Origin: JAHEJJ01 sp965212205
GTDB lineage: Bacteria; Bacteroidota; Bacteroidia; Flavobacteriales; Flavobacteriaceae
DNA length: 14,943 nucleotides
NCBI GenBank assembly: GCA_965212205.1
Contig: CBDBUX010000007.1
Coordinates: forward strand, 1 to 14,943
Direction: 5' to 3'
A program made the position numbers and the translations under genes. The notes below the pieces were generated by a model. The model was not told the DNA's origin. It saw only the letters and a program-made list of their open reading frames with translations, and ran no database searches. Of this stretch, positions 5,944 to 12,345 are shown one piece after another. How positions within the stretch are numbered: the first letter of the stretch is position 1; every line of letters begins with the position of its first letter.

Positions 5944-8559
5944 TTATTTGAGGTACGCAGCGGCTTTTGCTATTGCCGTTGGTATTCCTGAAGGATCCTT
6001 ACCTCCTGCGGTAGCATAAAATGGCTGTCCTCCGCCACCCCCTTTAATAAAAGCACCCAGTTCTTTTACAATAGCACCGGCATTCCAATTTTTTTCTTCA
6101 GTCAAAGGTTTTGAAATGTAACACGAAAGCAGGGCTTTCCCATCCTTTTCAGCAGCCAGTACGAGAAAAAGATTATCTATTTCCTTGCCCATCTCAAAGG
6201 AAAGATCCTTGATACCAGCAGCATCTAACTCTACCTGTCTGGCCAGATATTTTACACCGTTCAGTTCCTTGAGTTCATTTTTGAGTTCGTTGATAAGGCC
6301 CTTTGCTTTCACTTTCTGAAAGGCCTCTAATTGCCTTTTCAATCTGGAATTCTCTTCCTGTAGTGCCTGAACAGCCTTTACCGGGTCCTGTGCTCCTTTA
6401 AATAAACCAATGATGTCGTGTACAGACTTTTCATTTTCCAGAAAATATAGTTTTACGGCATCCGAAGTAATGGCCTCAATCCGTCTGATTCCAGCGGCTA
6501 TGGCGCTTTCAGAGACTATCTTGAAATGCCAGAGTTCAACCGTATTCCCAACATGAGTACCACCGCATAATTCGATAGACTGGCCGAAACGAACCGTACG
6601 AACCTTATCTCCGTATTTTTCACCAAACAAGGCCATAGCACCATCTTTTAATGCGCTTTCCATCGGCACTTCCCGTTGTTCCTGTAAAGGCAGGTTTTCG
6701 TTTATTCTTGCATTGACGAAATCCTCTACCTGTCGGAGTTCATCCGGACTCATTTTAGCAAAGTGCGAAAAATCGAACCGCAGGTATTTCGAGTGCACGG
6801 CAGATCCTTTTTGTTCAACATGGCTGCCCAGAACTTCGCGAAGACCCTGATGCAAAAGGTGGGTTGCGGTATGATTCCTTGCGGTTCGCTGACGCTGTTT
6901 ATTATCTACAACAGCGGTGAGCGGCTGGTCTAAATGTCTTGGAAGGTTTTTGGCAATGTGGAGGATTTCATTGTTTTCTCTCAGGGTATCAAGTATATAG
7001 ATCACATCTCCGTTTGAAGCTTCTAGGTAGCCCTTATCACCTACCTGTCCGCCACCTTCAGCATAAAATGGGGTACGGTCAAGTACCAACTGATAACGAT
7101 CTCCCTCCTTGGAAGAACTCACCTTTCGATATTTCACCAGCTTTACATCGGTTTTTAACTGGTCGTAGCCCACAAATTCAGAACCTGCGTGTTCCTGCAA
7201 TACCTGCCAGTCTTCCCGAGACACCTCAGAGGCCGCCCTGGAACGGGATTTCTGTTCATTCATTGCAATCTGAAATCCTTCTTCATCCAGTTCATAACCT
7301 TCTTCTGAGAGGATCAGAGCGGTCAGGTCGAAAGGAAATCCAAATGTATCGTAGAGTTCAAAAGCTTTTCTTCCATCTACTTTTTTGTTTTTGGCTTTTG
7401 ATTTTACCTCATTTAGCAAACCGAGACCTTGTTCGAGGGTTTTAAGAAATGAATGCTCCTCTTCCCTGATAACATTCTCGATAAGCTGATACTGCTCCTT
7501 GAGTTCGGGATATGCTTCCCACATTGTTTTTGCCAATATCCTTACCAATAGGTGGATAAACGGATCTTTTGTGCCCAGGAATGTAAACCCGTAGCGCACA
7601 GCCCTTCTCAGGATACGTCGGATAACATAACCAGCCCCGGTATTACTAGGAAGCTGTCCGTCTGCAATAGCAAATGCCACAGCTCTTACATGGTCTGCGA
7701 TGACCCTGATGGCTACATCGGTTTCTTCTTTCTTTCCATAACTTGAATTGGTAATCGTCTCGATCTCCCTGATCAGTGGGATAAATAAGTCGGTATCATA
7801 GTTCGATTGTACCCCCTGCAAAACCATACATAGCCTTTCGAAGCCCATACCGGTATCGACGTGGCGTTCCGGTAATGCTTCAAGAACACCATCTGATTTA
7901 CGGTTATACTGAATAAAAACCAGGTTCCAAATCTCGACCACCTGTGGATGGTCCTGATTTACCAGTGAGGCACCAGTGGTTTGTTTTCGTTGGTCATCGG
8001 GCCTTATATCAACGTGGATCTCCGAACTGGGTCCGCAGGGCCCCTGTTCCCCCATCTCCCAAAAATTATCTTTTTTATCGCCTTTGATGATCCGGTCTTC
8101 CGGCACGATAGCCTTCCATAGGTCATACGCTTCCTGGTCGAGTTCCAGGGCATCTCCATCTTTACTACCTTCAAAAACCGATACGTAAAGCCGGTCCTTT
8201 TCAATTTTACAAACCTCAGTCAGGAATTCCCAGGCCCAATTGATGGCTTCCTTCTTAAAATAATCGCCAAAGCTCCAATTCCCCAACATCTCGAACATAG
8301 TATGGTGATAGGTATCTTTTCCTACTTCTTCAAGATCGTTGTGTTTCCCACTTACCCGAAGGCATTTCTGGCTATCGGCTATACGTTTGTCTTTGGATTT
8401 GGAATGTCCTAAAAAATATTCCTTAAACTGGTTCATACCGGCGTTGGTGAACATCAGTGTGGGATCGTTTTTGATCACCATTGGAGCGGAAGGAACAATT
8501 TTATGATCTTTCTCCTTAAAAAAATCTAAAAAATTGGTTCTTATTTCCTTGGAATTCAT
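5944..8559 (-). CDS. alaS: Alanyl-tRNA synthetase
   Basis: An 871-residue alanine-tRNA ligase, the normal bacterial length. The class II aminoacylation core is at the N-terminus (MIKNDPTLMFTNAGMNQFKEY-type segment around residues 27-48 and TMFEMLGNWSFGDYFKKEAI around 87-106). The editing domain, which hydrolyses mischarged Ser- and Gly-tRNA, shows RNHTATHLLH (His563, His567) and CGGTHV (Cys665, His669), the four zinc ligands. The C-Ala domain ends with KGGGGGQPFYATAGGKD. I choose the ATG at 8559 (MNSKEIRTNFLDFF), because the frame further upstream does not match the family. A leader of about 75 bases is predicted from the minus-strand -7 box at 8641-8648. The gene is divergent from the M23 peptidase gene and leads the unit that includes the DUF6090-like and GSCFA genes. 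Confidence 0.98.
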   Translation of the reverse strand: MNSKEIRTNFLDFFKEKDHKIVPSAPMVIKNDPTLMFTNAGMNQFKEYFLGHSKSKDKRIADSQKCLRVSGKHNDLEEVGKDTYHHTMFEMLGNWSFGDYFKKEAINWAWEFLTEVCKIEKDRLYVSVFEGSKDGDALELDQEAYDLWKAIVPEDRIIKGDKKDNFWEMGEQGPCGPSSEIHVDIRPDDQRKQTTGASLVNQDHPQVVEIWNLVFIQYNRKSDGVLEALPERHVDTGMGFERLCMVLQGVQSNYDTDLFIPLIREIETITNSSYGKKEETDVAIRVIADHVRAVAFAIADGQLPSNTGAGYVIRRILRRAVRYGFTFLGTKDPFIHLLVRILAKTMWEAYPELKEQYQLIENVIREEEHSFLKTLEQGLGLLNEVKSKAKNKKVDGRKAFELYDTFGFPFDLTALILSEEGYELDEEGFQIAMNEQKSRSRAASEVSREDWQVLQEHAGSEFVGYDQLKTDVKLVKYRKVSSSKEGDRYQLVLDRTPFYAEGGGQVGDKGYLEASNGDVIYILDTLRENNEILHIAKNLPRHLDQPLTAVVDNKQRQRTARNHTATHLLHQGLREVLGSHVEQKGSAVHSKYLRFDFSHFAKMSPDELRQVEDFVNARINENLPLQEQREVPMESALKDGAMALFGEKYGDKVRTVRFGQSIELCGGTHVGNTVELWHFKIVSESAIAAGIRRIEAITSDAVKLYFLENEKSVHDIIGLFKGAQDPVKAVQALQEENSRLKRQLEAFQKVKAKGLINELKNELKELNGVKYLARQVELDAAGIKDLSFEMGKEIDNLFLVLAAEKDGKALLSCYISKPLTEEKNWNAGAIVKELGAFIKGGGGGQPFYATAGGKDPSGIPTAIAKAAAYLK

Positions 8560-8609
8560 ATAAAAAGGTGAGGATTCGACGATTTTAACGCATTCTACAA
8601 AACAATTTT

Positions 8610-8617
8610 TATATTTG
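8610..8617 (+). promoter_or_regulatory. -7 promoter box (TATATTTG) for the M23 peptidase operon
   Basis: A perfect match to TAnnTTTG, 46 bases before the ATG at 8664, giving a predicted start of transcription near 8623. The region at -33 (around 8584-8590) is T-rich but has no clear TTG. Confidence 0.5.
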
Positions 8618-8640
8618 TCTGTTCTGTAAATTGACAAGCA

Positions 8641-8648
8641 CAAAAATA
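8641..8648 (-). promoter_or_regulatory. -7 promoter box (TATTTTTG) for alaS
   Basis: A perfect TAnnTTTG on the minus strand, with transcription expected to start near 8635, about 75 bases before the alaS ATG. A TTTAGA sequence lies close to the -33 position, inside the start of the divergent gene. It lies beyond the opposing promoter at 8610-8617, so the two transcription units should overlap at their 5' ends. Confidence 0.5.
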
Positions 8649-8663
8649 GGATAAAATCCCTTC

Positions 8664-9641
8664 ATGTCTAAAGTTAAGTACTATTACGATCCGGATACAC
8701 TTTCATATAGAAAGATAGAACCCAAAAAATCTAGAAAGTATAGAAATATACTCTTCTTTGTAGCGGGGTCTGCTTTGTTTGGATTAATGGCGCTTATCCT
8801 GCTTTTGAACACCAACCTTCTCAATACGCCAAGGGAACTTTCCCTTCAGAGGGAAGTTAAGAATTACGAGTTGCAATTCGAGTTGCTCGATAAGAAAATG
8901 GAGCAGATAGAACAGGTGCTGGCCAATATGGAAGACAGGGACAATAATATCTACAGGGTCTATTTTGAAGCCAATCCCATACCCGAAGAACAGCGCAGAG
9001 CTGGTTTCGGGGGGATCAACCGATACAAATCTCTTGAGGGCTTTAATAATTCCGAAATGGTCATCTCCACTACTCGGCGGTTAGATATCATACAAAAACA
9101 GATGGTGATCCAATCAAGATCATTGGATGAGATCACAAAACTCGCTGAAGAAAAAGAAGAACTATTAGCAGCCATTCCTGCCATCCAGCCTATCAACAAC
9201 GACGACCTTACGCGTATGGCATCGGGTTATGGCTGGAGATCGGATCCTTTTACCAAAGCCAGGAAAATGCATTGGGGCATGGATTTTACGGCTCCAAAAG
9301 GTGTGCCGATCTATGCCACCGGAGACGGGGTAGTGAAAAGGGCTGATAATGCTGCATCGGGCTATGGCAAGCATGTGCGGATCGACCACGGCTACGGCTA
9401 CGTAACCCTCTATGGACATCTGAGTAAGTACAATGTCAAAAAACGACAGAAGGTGAAACGAGGCGACCTGATAGGTTTTGTAGGAAGCACAGGACGATCG
9501 GAAGCTCCCCATTTGCACTACGAAGTATGGAAAGACGGGACACGTATCAACCCCATCAATTTCTATTATGGAAGTTTGACGCCCGAAGAATTTGAGAATA
9601 TGCTCAAATACGCTAGTCAGGAAAACCAATCCTTGGATTAA
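8664..9641 (+). CDS. Membrane-anchored M23 family metallopeptidase (peptidoglycan endopeptidase)
   Basis: A 325-residue protein: a basic cytoplasmic N-terminus, one membrane span at about residues 28-49, a coiled-coil-like stretch at about 58-92 with more helix at 137-170, then a LytM/M23 domain. The zinc motifs are complete: HWGMD (His203, Asp207) and HLH (His283, His285), with GYGWRSDPF before and YGHLSKYNV between them. M23 enzymes of this build cut peptide cross-links in peptidoglycan on the periplasmic side and act in cell growth or division; the precise bond cannot be read here. The ATG at 8664 is the natural start. The stop overlaps the next gene's ATG by one base (TAATG), and the gene heads a tight operon. 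Confidence 0.93.
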   Translation: MSKVKYYYDPDTLSYRKIEPKKSRKYRNILFFVAGSALFGLMALILLLNTNLLNTPRELSLQREVKNYELQFELLDKKMEQIEQVLANMEDRDNNIYRVYFEANPIPEEQRRAGFGGINRYKSLEGFNNSEMVISTTRRLDIIQKQMVIQSRSLDEITKLAEEKEELLAAIPAIQPINNDDLTRMASGYGWRSDPFTKARKMHWGMDFTAPKGVPIYATGDGVVKRADNAASGYGKHVRIDHGYGYVTLYGHLSKYNVKKRQKVKRGDLIGFVGSTGRSEAPHLHYEVWKDGTRINPINFYYGSLTPEEFENMLKYASQENQSLD

Positions 9642-9970
9642 TGCATATAGAATTACCTGAAAAACGCTATTACGGCATCGGAGAAGTTGCCCGGGCTTTT
9701 GATGTGAACACCTCTCTTATCCGTTTTTGGGAGAAAGAGTTCGATGTACTCCAGCCCAAAAAGAATGCTAAGGGCAATCGAAAATTCACTCCTAAAGACA
9801 TCAAGAATCTCCAGCTCATCTATCACCTTGTGAAAGAACGTGGATTTACCCTTGAAGGTGCCAAGACCCATCTTAGGGAAGAACGCCTAAAAACGCTTTC
9901 TAATTTCGAGATCATTCAAAAACTCGAAAAAGTAAAAATAGAACTCGTTAAAATAAAAGAACAGCTTTAA
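9641..9970 (+). CDS. MerR-family transcriptional regulator, small
   Basis: A 109-residue protein whose N-terminus, YYGIGEVARAFDVNTSLIRFWEKEFDVLQPKKNAKGNRKF, is a MerR winged-helix DNA-binding domain: helix-turn-helix at about residues 11-32, then a wing ending in the conserved NRKFTPKDI. The C-terminal third is charged helix (FEIIQKLEKVKIELVKIKEQL) suited to dimerisation. There is no obvious effector domain or cysteine sensor, so it may respond to protein partners or simply set expression levels. The ATG overlaps the M23 stop (TAATG), which suggests coupled translation. Position in the operon suggests regulation of these envelope genes, but the target is not visible. Confidence 0.9.
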   Translation: MHIELPEKRYYGIGEVARAFDVNTSLIRFWEKEFDVLQPKKNAKGNRKFTPKDIKNLQLIYHLVKERGFTLEGAKTHLREERLKTLSNFEIIQKLEKVKIELVKIKEQL

Positions 9971-9995
9971 ACAACACTAACTAAAGAACACGATT

Positions 9996-10595
9996 ATGAA
10001 AAAATGGTTAATCCCGTTAATTATCCTGGTAGTGATCGGTTTCGGCCTTTATCAATGGGCCGTAGGATTTAACAATACCGCCGTTCAGTACGAAGCCGAT
10101 TCAAAAACAGCATGGTCTAATGTGGAGAGCTCCTATCAGCGTAGAAACGATCTTATCGGCAATCTTGTAAAAACAGTACAGGGAGCCGCAGATTTTGAAC
10201 GCGGTACGCTTACCGATGTTATTGAGGCAAGGGCCAAAGCTACATCTACCACTATCGATGCCAATAATTTATCGGCAGAGAATCTGGCCGCTTTCCAACA
10301 GGCGCAAACCGGTTTGTCTTCTGCCCTTTCACGTCTGCTGGTGACCGTTGAACGCTACCCGGATATAAAAGCCAACCAGAATTTCCTCGAATTGCAAACT
10401 CAGCTCGAAGGAACAGAGAATCGGATCAATGTAGAACGGAATCGTTTTAATGAAACCGTGAATATCTACGATGTTCATATCAAGAAATTTCCGAATAGCA
10501 TTTTTGCCGGATGGTTTGGCTTCGATGAAATGCCACGCTACCAGGCCGATCCCGGATCGGATCAGGCCCCGGATGTGGAATTCGATTTCGACTAA
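9996..10595 (+). CDS. lemA: LemA family protein
   Basis: A 199-residue LemA-family protein: an N-terminal membrane anchor (WLIPLIILVVIGFGLYQWAV, residues 4-23) and a long helical domain. The conserved core is visible as the sequence around WSNVESSYQRRNDLIGNLVKTV, then SALSRLLVTVERYPDIKANQNFLELQTQLEGTENRI split over about residues 105-145, then NVERNRFNETVNIYDVHIKKFPNSIFA. LemA proteins are widespread envelope proteins of unclear function and often sit beside TPM-domain genes, as here. It lies 25 bases after the MerR gene with an A-rich leader and nine bases before the first TPM gene. Length is usual for the family apart from a short acidic tail. Confidence 0.95.
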   Translation: MKKWLIPLIILVVIGFGLYQWAVGFNNTAVQYEADSKTAWSNVESSYQRRNDLIGNLVKTVQGAADFERGTLTDVIEARAKATSTTIDANNLSAENLAAFQQAQTGLSSALSRLLVTVERYPDIKANQNFLELQTQLEGTENRINVERNRFNETVNIYDVHIKKFPNSIFAGWFGFDEMPRYQADPGSDQAPDVEFDFD

Positions 10596-10604
10596 ATCCC
10601 AAAG

Positions 10605-11042
10605 ATGTCTGAAGTAGAAGACTTTTTAACCGCGGCTCAAGAGCAGGAAATTGTCTCGGCCATCCTGGAGGCCGAAAAAAATACTTCGGGGGAGATCAGG
10701 GTCCATATCGAGGCGAGCATTAATCGGGATCACTACAAACGCGCCCAGCAACTTTTTCACAAGCTCAAAATGGACAATACCAGAGAGCGCAACGGGGTGC
10801 TGCTCTATGTGGCTGTTAAAGACCATAAATTTGTTATCCTTGGAGATAAGGGTATCGACAAAGTGGTGCCCGATGATTTCTGGAATACTACCCGGGATAT
10901 CATCCAGGAACATTTTAAACAAGGCCGGTTTAAGCAGGGGATCGTAGAAGGTGTCCTAAAGGCCGGGAATGAACTCAAGGCGCATTTCCCATGGAAATCT
11001 GACGATGCAAATGAACTGAGCGATGAGATTTCTAAGGCGTAA
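10605..11042 (+). CDS. TPM-domain protein, cytosolic form
   Basis: A 145-residue protein consisting almost entirely of one TPM (TLP18.3/Psb32/MOLO-1) domain, with no signal peptide and no membrane span. The markers are SGEIRVHIEASINRDHYKRAQQLFHKLKM, read in two parts (SGEIRVHIEA and the helix after it), NGVLLYVAVKDHKFVILGDKGID, and FKQGRFKQGIVEGV. The domain has been linked to acid phosphatase activity in plants and to photosystem repair, but the bacterial role is open. The absence of an export signal next to an exported paralogue suggests the two work on opposite sides of the membrane, which is inference. It lies nine bases after lemA and its last 20 bases overlap the next gene in another frame. 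Confidence 0.9.
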   Translation: MSEVEDFLTAAQEQEIVSAILEAEKNTSGEIRVHIEASINRDHYKRAQQLFHKLKMDNTRERNGVLLYVAVKDHKFVILGDKGIDKVVPDDFWNTTRDIIQEHFKQGRFKQGIVEGVLKAGNELKAHFPWKSDDANELSDEISKA

Positions 11043-11811
11043 AGGAATATATATACTACTCCTGGTTAGCGCCAGCTGCTTTGCGCAGTTTACCATCCCG
11101 GATAAACCCGACCTGGAGACCAGCTTATACGACTATATCCAATTGCTCAGCAGTTCGCAAAAGAATTCGTTAGAGCAAAAGCTGATCTCGTATTCCGACA
11201 GCACATCAACTCAGATCGTGATCGCCATTATTGCATCTACTGAAGGGGAAAACATCAACTTCCTTGGAGCACAATGGGGACAGAAGTGGGGTATTGGCCA
11301 GGCTGATAAAGATAATGGGGTGCTGGTTTTACTGGCCAGGGACGATCGCCGTATCGCAATCAATACAGGCTACGGGGTGGAAGACAGGCTTACCGATGCA
11401 CTTTCCAGGCGAATCATCGAAAATGTTATAATACCTGAGTTCAAAAGGGGCGATTATTATGCAGGGCTCGATAAAGGTTCTGATGCTATATTCCAGGTGC
11501 TTACCGGGGCATTTAAAGAAGAACGGAGTTTTGAAAAGAATGGCCGTTTTCCCTTCGGTGCAATTTTACCCATTATCATTTTTATCGTCATTATGATCAT
11601 ACTTTCGAGCCGAAACCGGGGCAACCGGGGTGGCGGCAAAGGAGGTCGTAAGAAAGGGCTCGATATCTGGGATATCATCATCCTTAGCAATATGGGCCGT
11701 GGAGGCTATAGCGGTGGATCTTCAGGTGGAGGCTTTGGCGGTGGCGGTGGCTTTAGTGGTGGCTTTGGTGGCGGTGGCTTCGGAGGCGGAGGTGCTTCCG
11801 GGGGATGGTAG
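11023..11811 (+). CDS. Exported TPM-domain membrane protein with glycine-rich tail (YgcG type)
   Basis: A 262-residue protein: a basic N-terminus with a signal peptide (about residues 1-22, RRKGIYILLLVSASCFAQ), a TPM domain at about 35-160 (STQIVIAIIAS, DNGVLVLLARDDRRIAINTGYGVEDRLTD, EFKRGDYYAGL), a membrane span at about 177-196, a basic linker, and a tail from about 227 made largely of Gly with Ser and Phe, ending in GGASGGW. This order matches YgcG-type proteins, which leave the TPM domain in the periplasm. The ATG at 11023 lies within the end of the preceding TPM gene (20-base overlap), indicating coupled translation of the two paralogues. It is the last gene of the operon; a hairpin without a T-run follows at 11836-11850. 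Confidence 0.92.
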   Translation: MRFLRRKGIYILLLVSASCFAQFTIPDKPDLETSLYDYIQLLSSSQKNSLEQKLISYSDSTSTQIVIAIIASTEGENINFLGAQWGQKWGIGQADKDNGVLVLLARDDRRIAINTGYGVEDRLTDALSRRIIENVIIPEFKRGDYYAGLDKGSDAIFQVLTGAFKEERSFEKNGRFPFGAILPIIIFIVIMIILSSRNRGNRGGGKGGRKKGLDIWDIIILSNMGRGGYSGGSSGGGFGGGGGFSGGFGGGGFGGGGASGGW

Positions 11812-11819
11812 ATGGAGAT

Positions 11820-11850
11820 TGGTCTCGAACCAGCGTCTGCCTTAGGCAGA
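11820..11850 (-). repeat. tRNA T-arm-like direct repeat copy with adjoining hairpin
   Basis: On the minus strand, positions 11835-11820 read CGCTGGTTCGAGACCA, which matches 15 of 16 bases of the T-arm of the tRNA-fMet gene at 12191-12176 (T in place of A at base 13). Directly before it, TCTGCC-TAA-GGCAGA (11850-11836) forms a six-base-pair hairpin. The next bases after the repeat resemble the tRNA acceptor strand only loosely. It lies just beyond the 3' end of the GIY-YIG remnant, in the same orientation as the tRNA. Confidence 0.6.
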
Positions 11851-11862
11851 TAGGAGCACAAA

Positions 11863-12123
11863 TCAAAAATAATTTGCTAAGATTTTACTTCTTATCCATT
11901 CTCTTCCCTTTCCGGATTTCAGTATTTTTTGTCTTTATAGTGCTGTGGCTCGAGTTAGGAATACCTCTACGTGGATTACCAACCTTGGCCTAAATGATTT
12001 AGTCCAACCTTTGGTGCATTTATTATTATGGCTTCTATACCTATCGATAAGGTCAGAGGTAACATCACAATAGATCTTGTTGTATACTCGAGAGTAAAGA
12101 ACCTTAACCAAATGTTCATTCAT
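11863..12123 (-). pseudogene. Decayed GIY-YIG nuclease gene with in-frame stop
   Basis: The frame from the ATG at 12123 encodes 62 residues resembling the start of small GIY-YIG proteins: VKVLYS, KIYCDVTSDLIDRYRSHN and TKGWTKSFRPRLVIHVEVF. It then meets TAA at 11937-11935. The same frame continues past that stop with RQKILKSGKGREWIRSKIL and ends at TGA (11865-11863), which is the normal C-terminus of this subfamily. One AAA-to-TAA change explains the break, since the family has Lys there (ALKREK). The YIG motif reads YCD, replacing the hallmark Gly. Tyr10, Tyr18, Arg28, His32 and Glu53 of the active-site pattern are still there. Corrected length is 86 residues, normal for the group. The ATG follows the tRNA terminator by seven bases, leaving no room for a promoter. 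I read it as a dead gene. Confidence 0.75.
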
Positions 12124-12129
12124 AGAAAC

Positions 12130-12160
12130 AAAAAAACCGATTACAGCAGTAATCGGTTTT
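12130..12160 (-). terminator. Rho-independent terminator of tRNA-fMet
   Basis: Read on the minus strand, AAAACCGATTAC (12160-12149) pairs over 12 bases with GTAATCGGTTTT (12144-12133) around a four-base loop, and the T-run continues to 12130. It lies five bases after the tRNA 3' end. On the plus strand only four T residues follow, so it should act mainly on the minus strand. Confidence 0.88.
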
Positions 12161-12165
12161 CAGTG

Positions 12166-12238
<73 letters not shown>

Positions 12239-12248
12239 GTGTGGACGG

Positions 12249-12279
12249 CAAATATACGACGGTTTTTTAGTTTTATCAA
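12249..12279 (-). promoter_or_regulatory. Promoter of tRNA-fMet (TTG-N20-TATATTTG)
   Basis: On the minus strand, TTG at 12279-12277 is followed after 20 bases by TATATTTG at 12256-12249, a near-ideal match to the Bacteroidota housekeeping promoter (TTG, about 19-20 bases, TAnnTTTG). Transcription should start only a few bases before the tRNA 5' end at 12238. Confidence 0.8.
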
Positions 12280-12330
12280 CCTATAAAACCAAATTGTTAA
12301 AACCATGGGTGTTCTAAGGTTTAAATTCCA

Positions 12331-12338
12331 TAACTTCG
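12331..12338 (+). promoter_or_regulatory. Candidate -7 box for the AGCS symporter gene
   Basis: TAACTTCG differs from TAnnTTTG at one base and lies seven bases before the ATG at 12346, which would give an almost leaderless transcript. No clear TTG is present at -33, so this is tentative. Confidence 0.3.
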
Positions 12339-12345
12339 GCCCCGT

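Noticed and set aside
6939..7445. A 168-codon open frame on the plus strand
   Set aside because: It lies entirely opposite alaS, whose reading frame is complete and matches its family throughout; the antisense product has no recognisable motif.
8559..8643. An upstream in-frame extension of alaS (28 extra residues)
   Set aside because: The extension does not resemble AlaRS N-termini and overlaps the predicted leader; the ATG at 8559 gives the family's usual start and length.
11731..11811. GGTGGC-type repeats at the end of the exported TPM gene as a possible CRISPR or tandem array
   Set aside because: They are irregular, in frame and encode the glycine-rich tail common to YgcG-type proteins; there are no uniform repeats and spacers.
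11836..11850. Hairpin TCTGCC-TTA-GGCAGA as the terminator of the TPM operon
   Set aside because: The stem is only six base pairs and no T-run follows on the plus strand, so it does not fit a Rho-independent terminator; it is better explained with the T-arm-like element.
11805..11993. A plus-strand frame of 62 codons after the exported TPM gene
   Set aside because: It runs opposite the GIY-YIG remnant and through the T-arm-like repeat, has no start signal, and the minus-strand frame has clear family similarity instead.
12030..12123. The GIY-YIG remnant as a DNA-repair UvrC fragment
   Set aside because: The TKGWT and GKGREWI segments belong to the small stand-alone GIY-YIG group, and no other UvrC domains are nearby.
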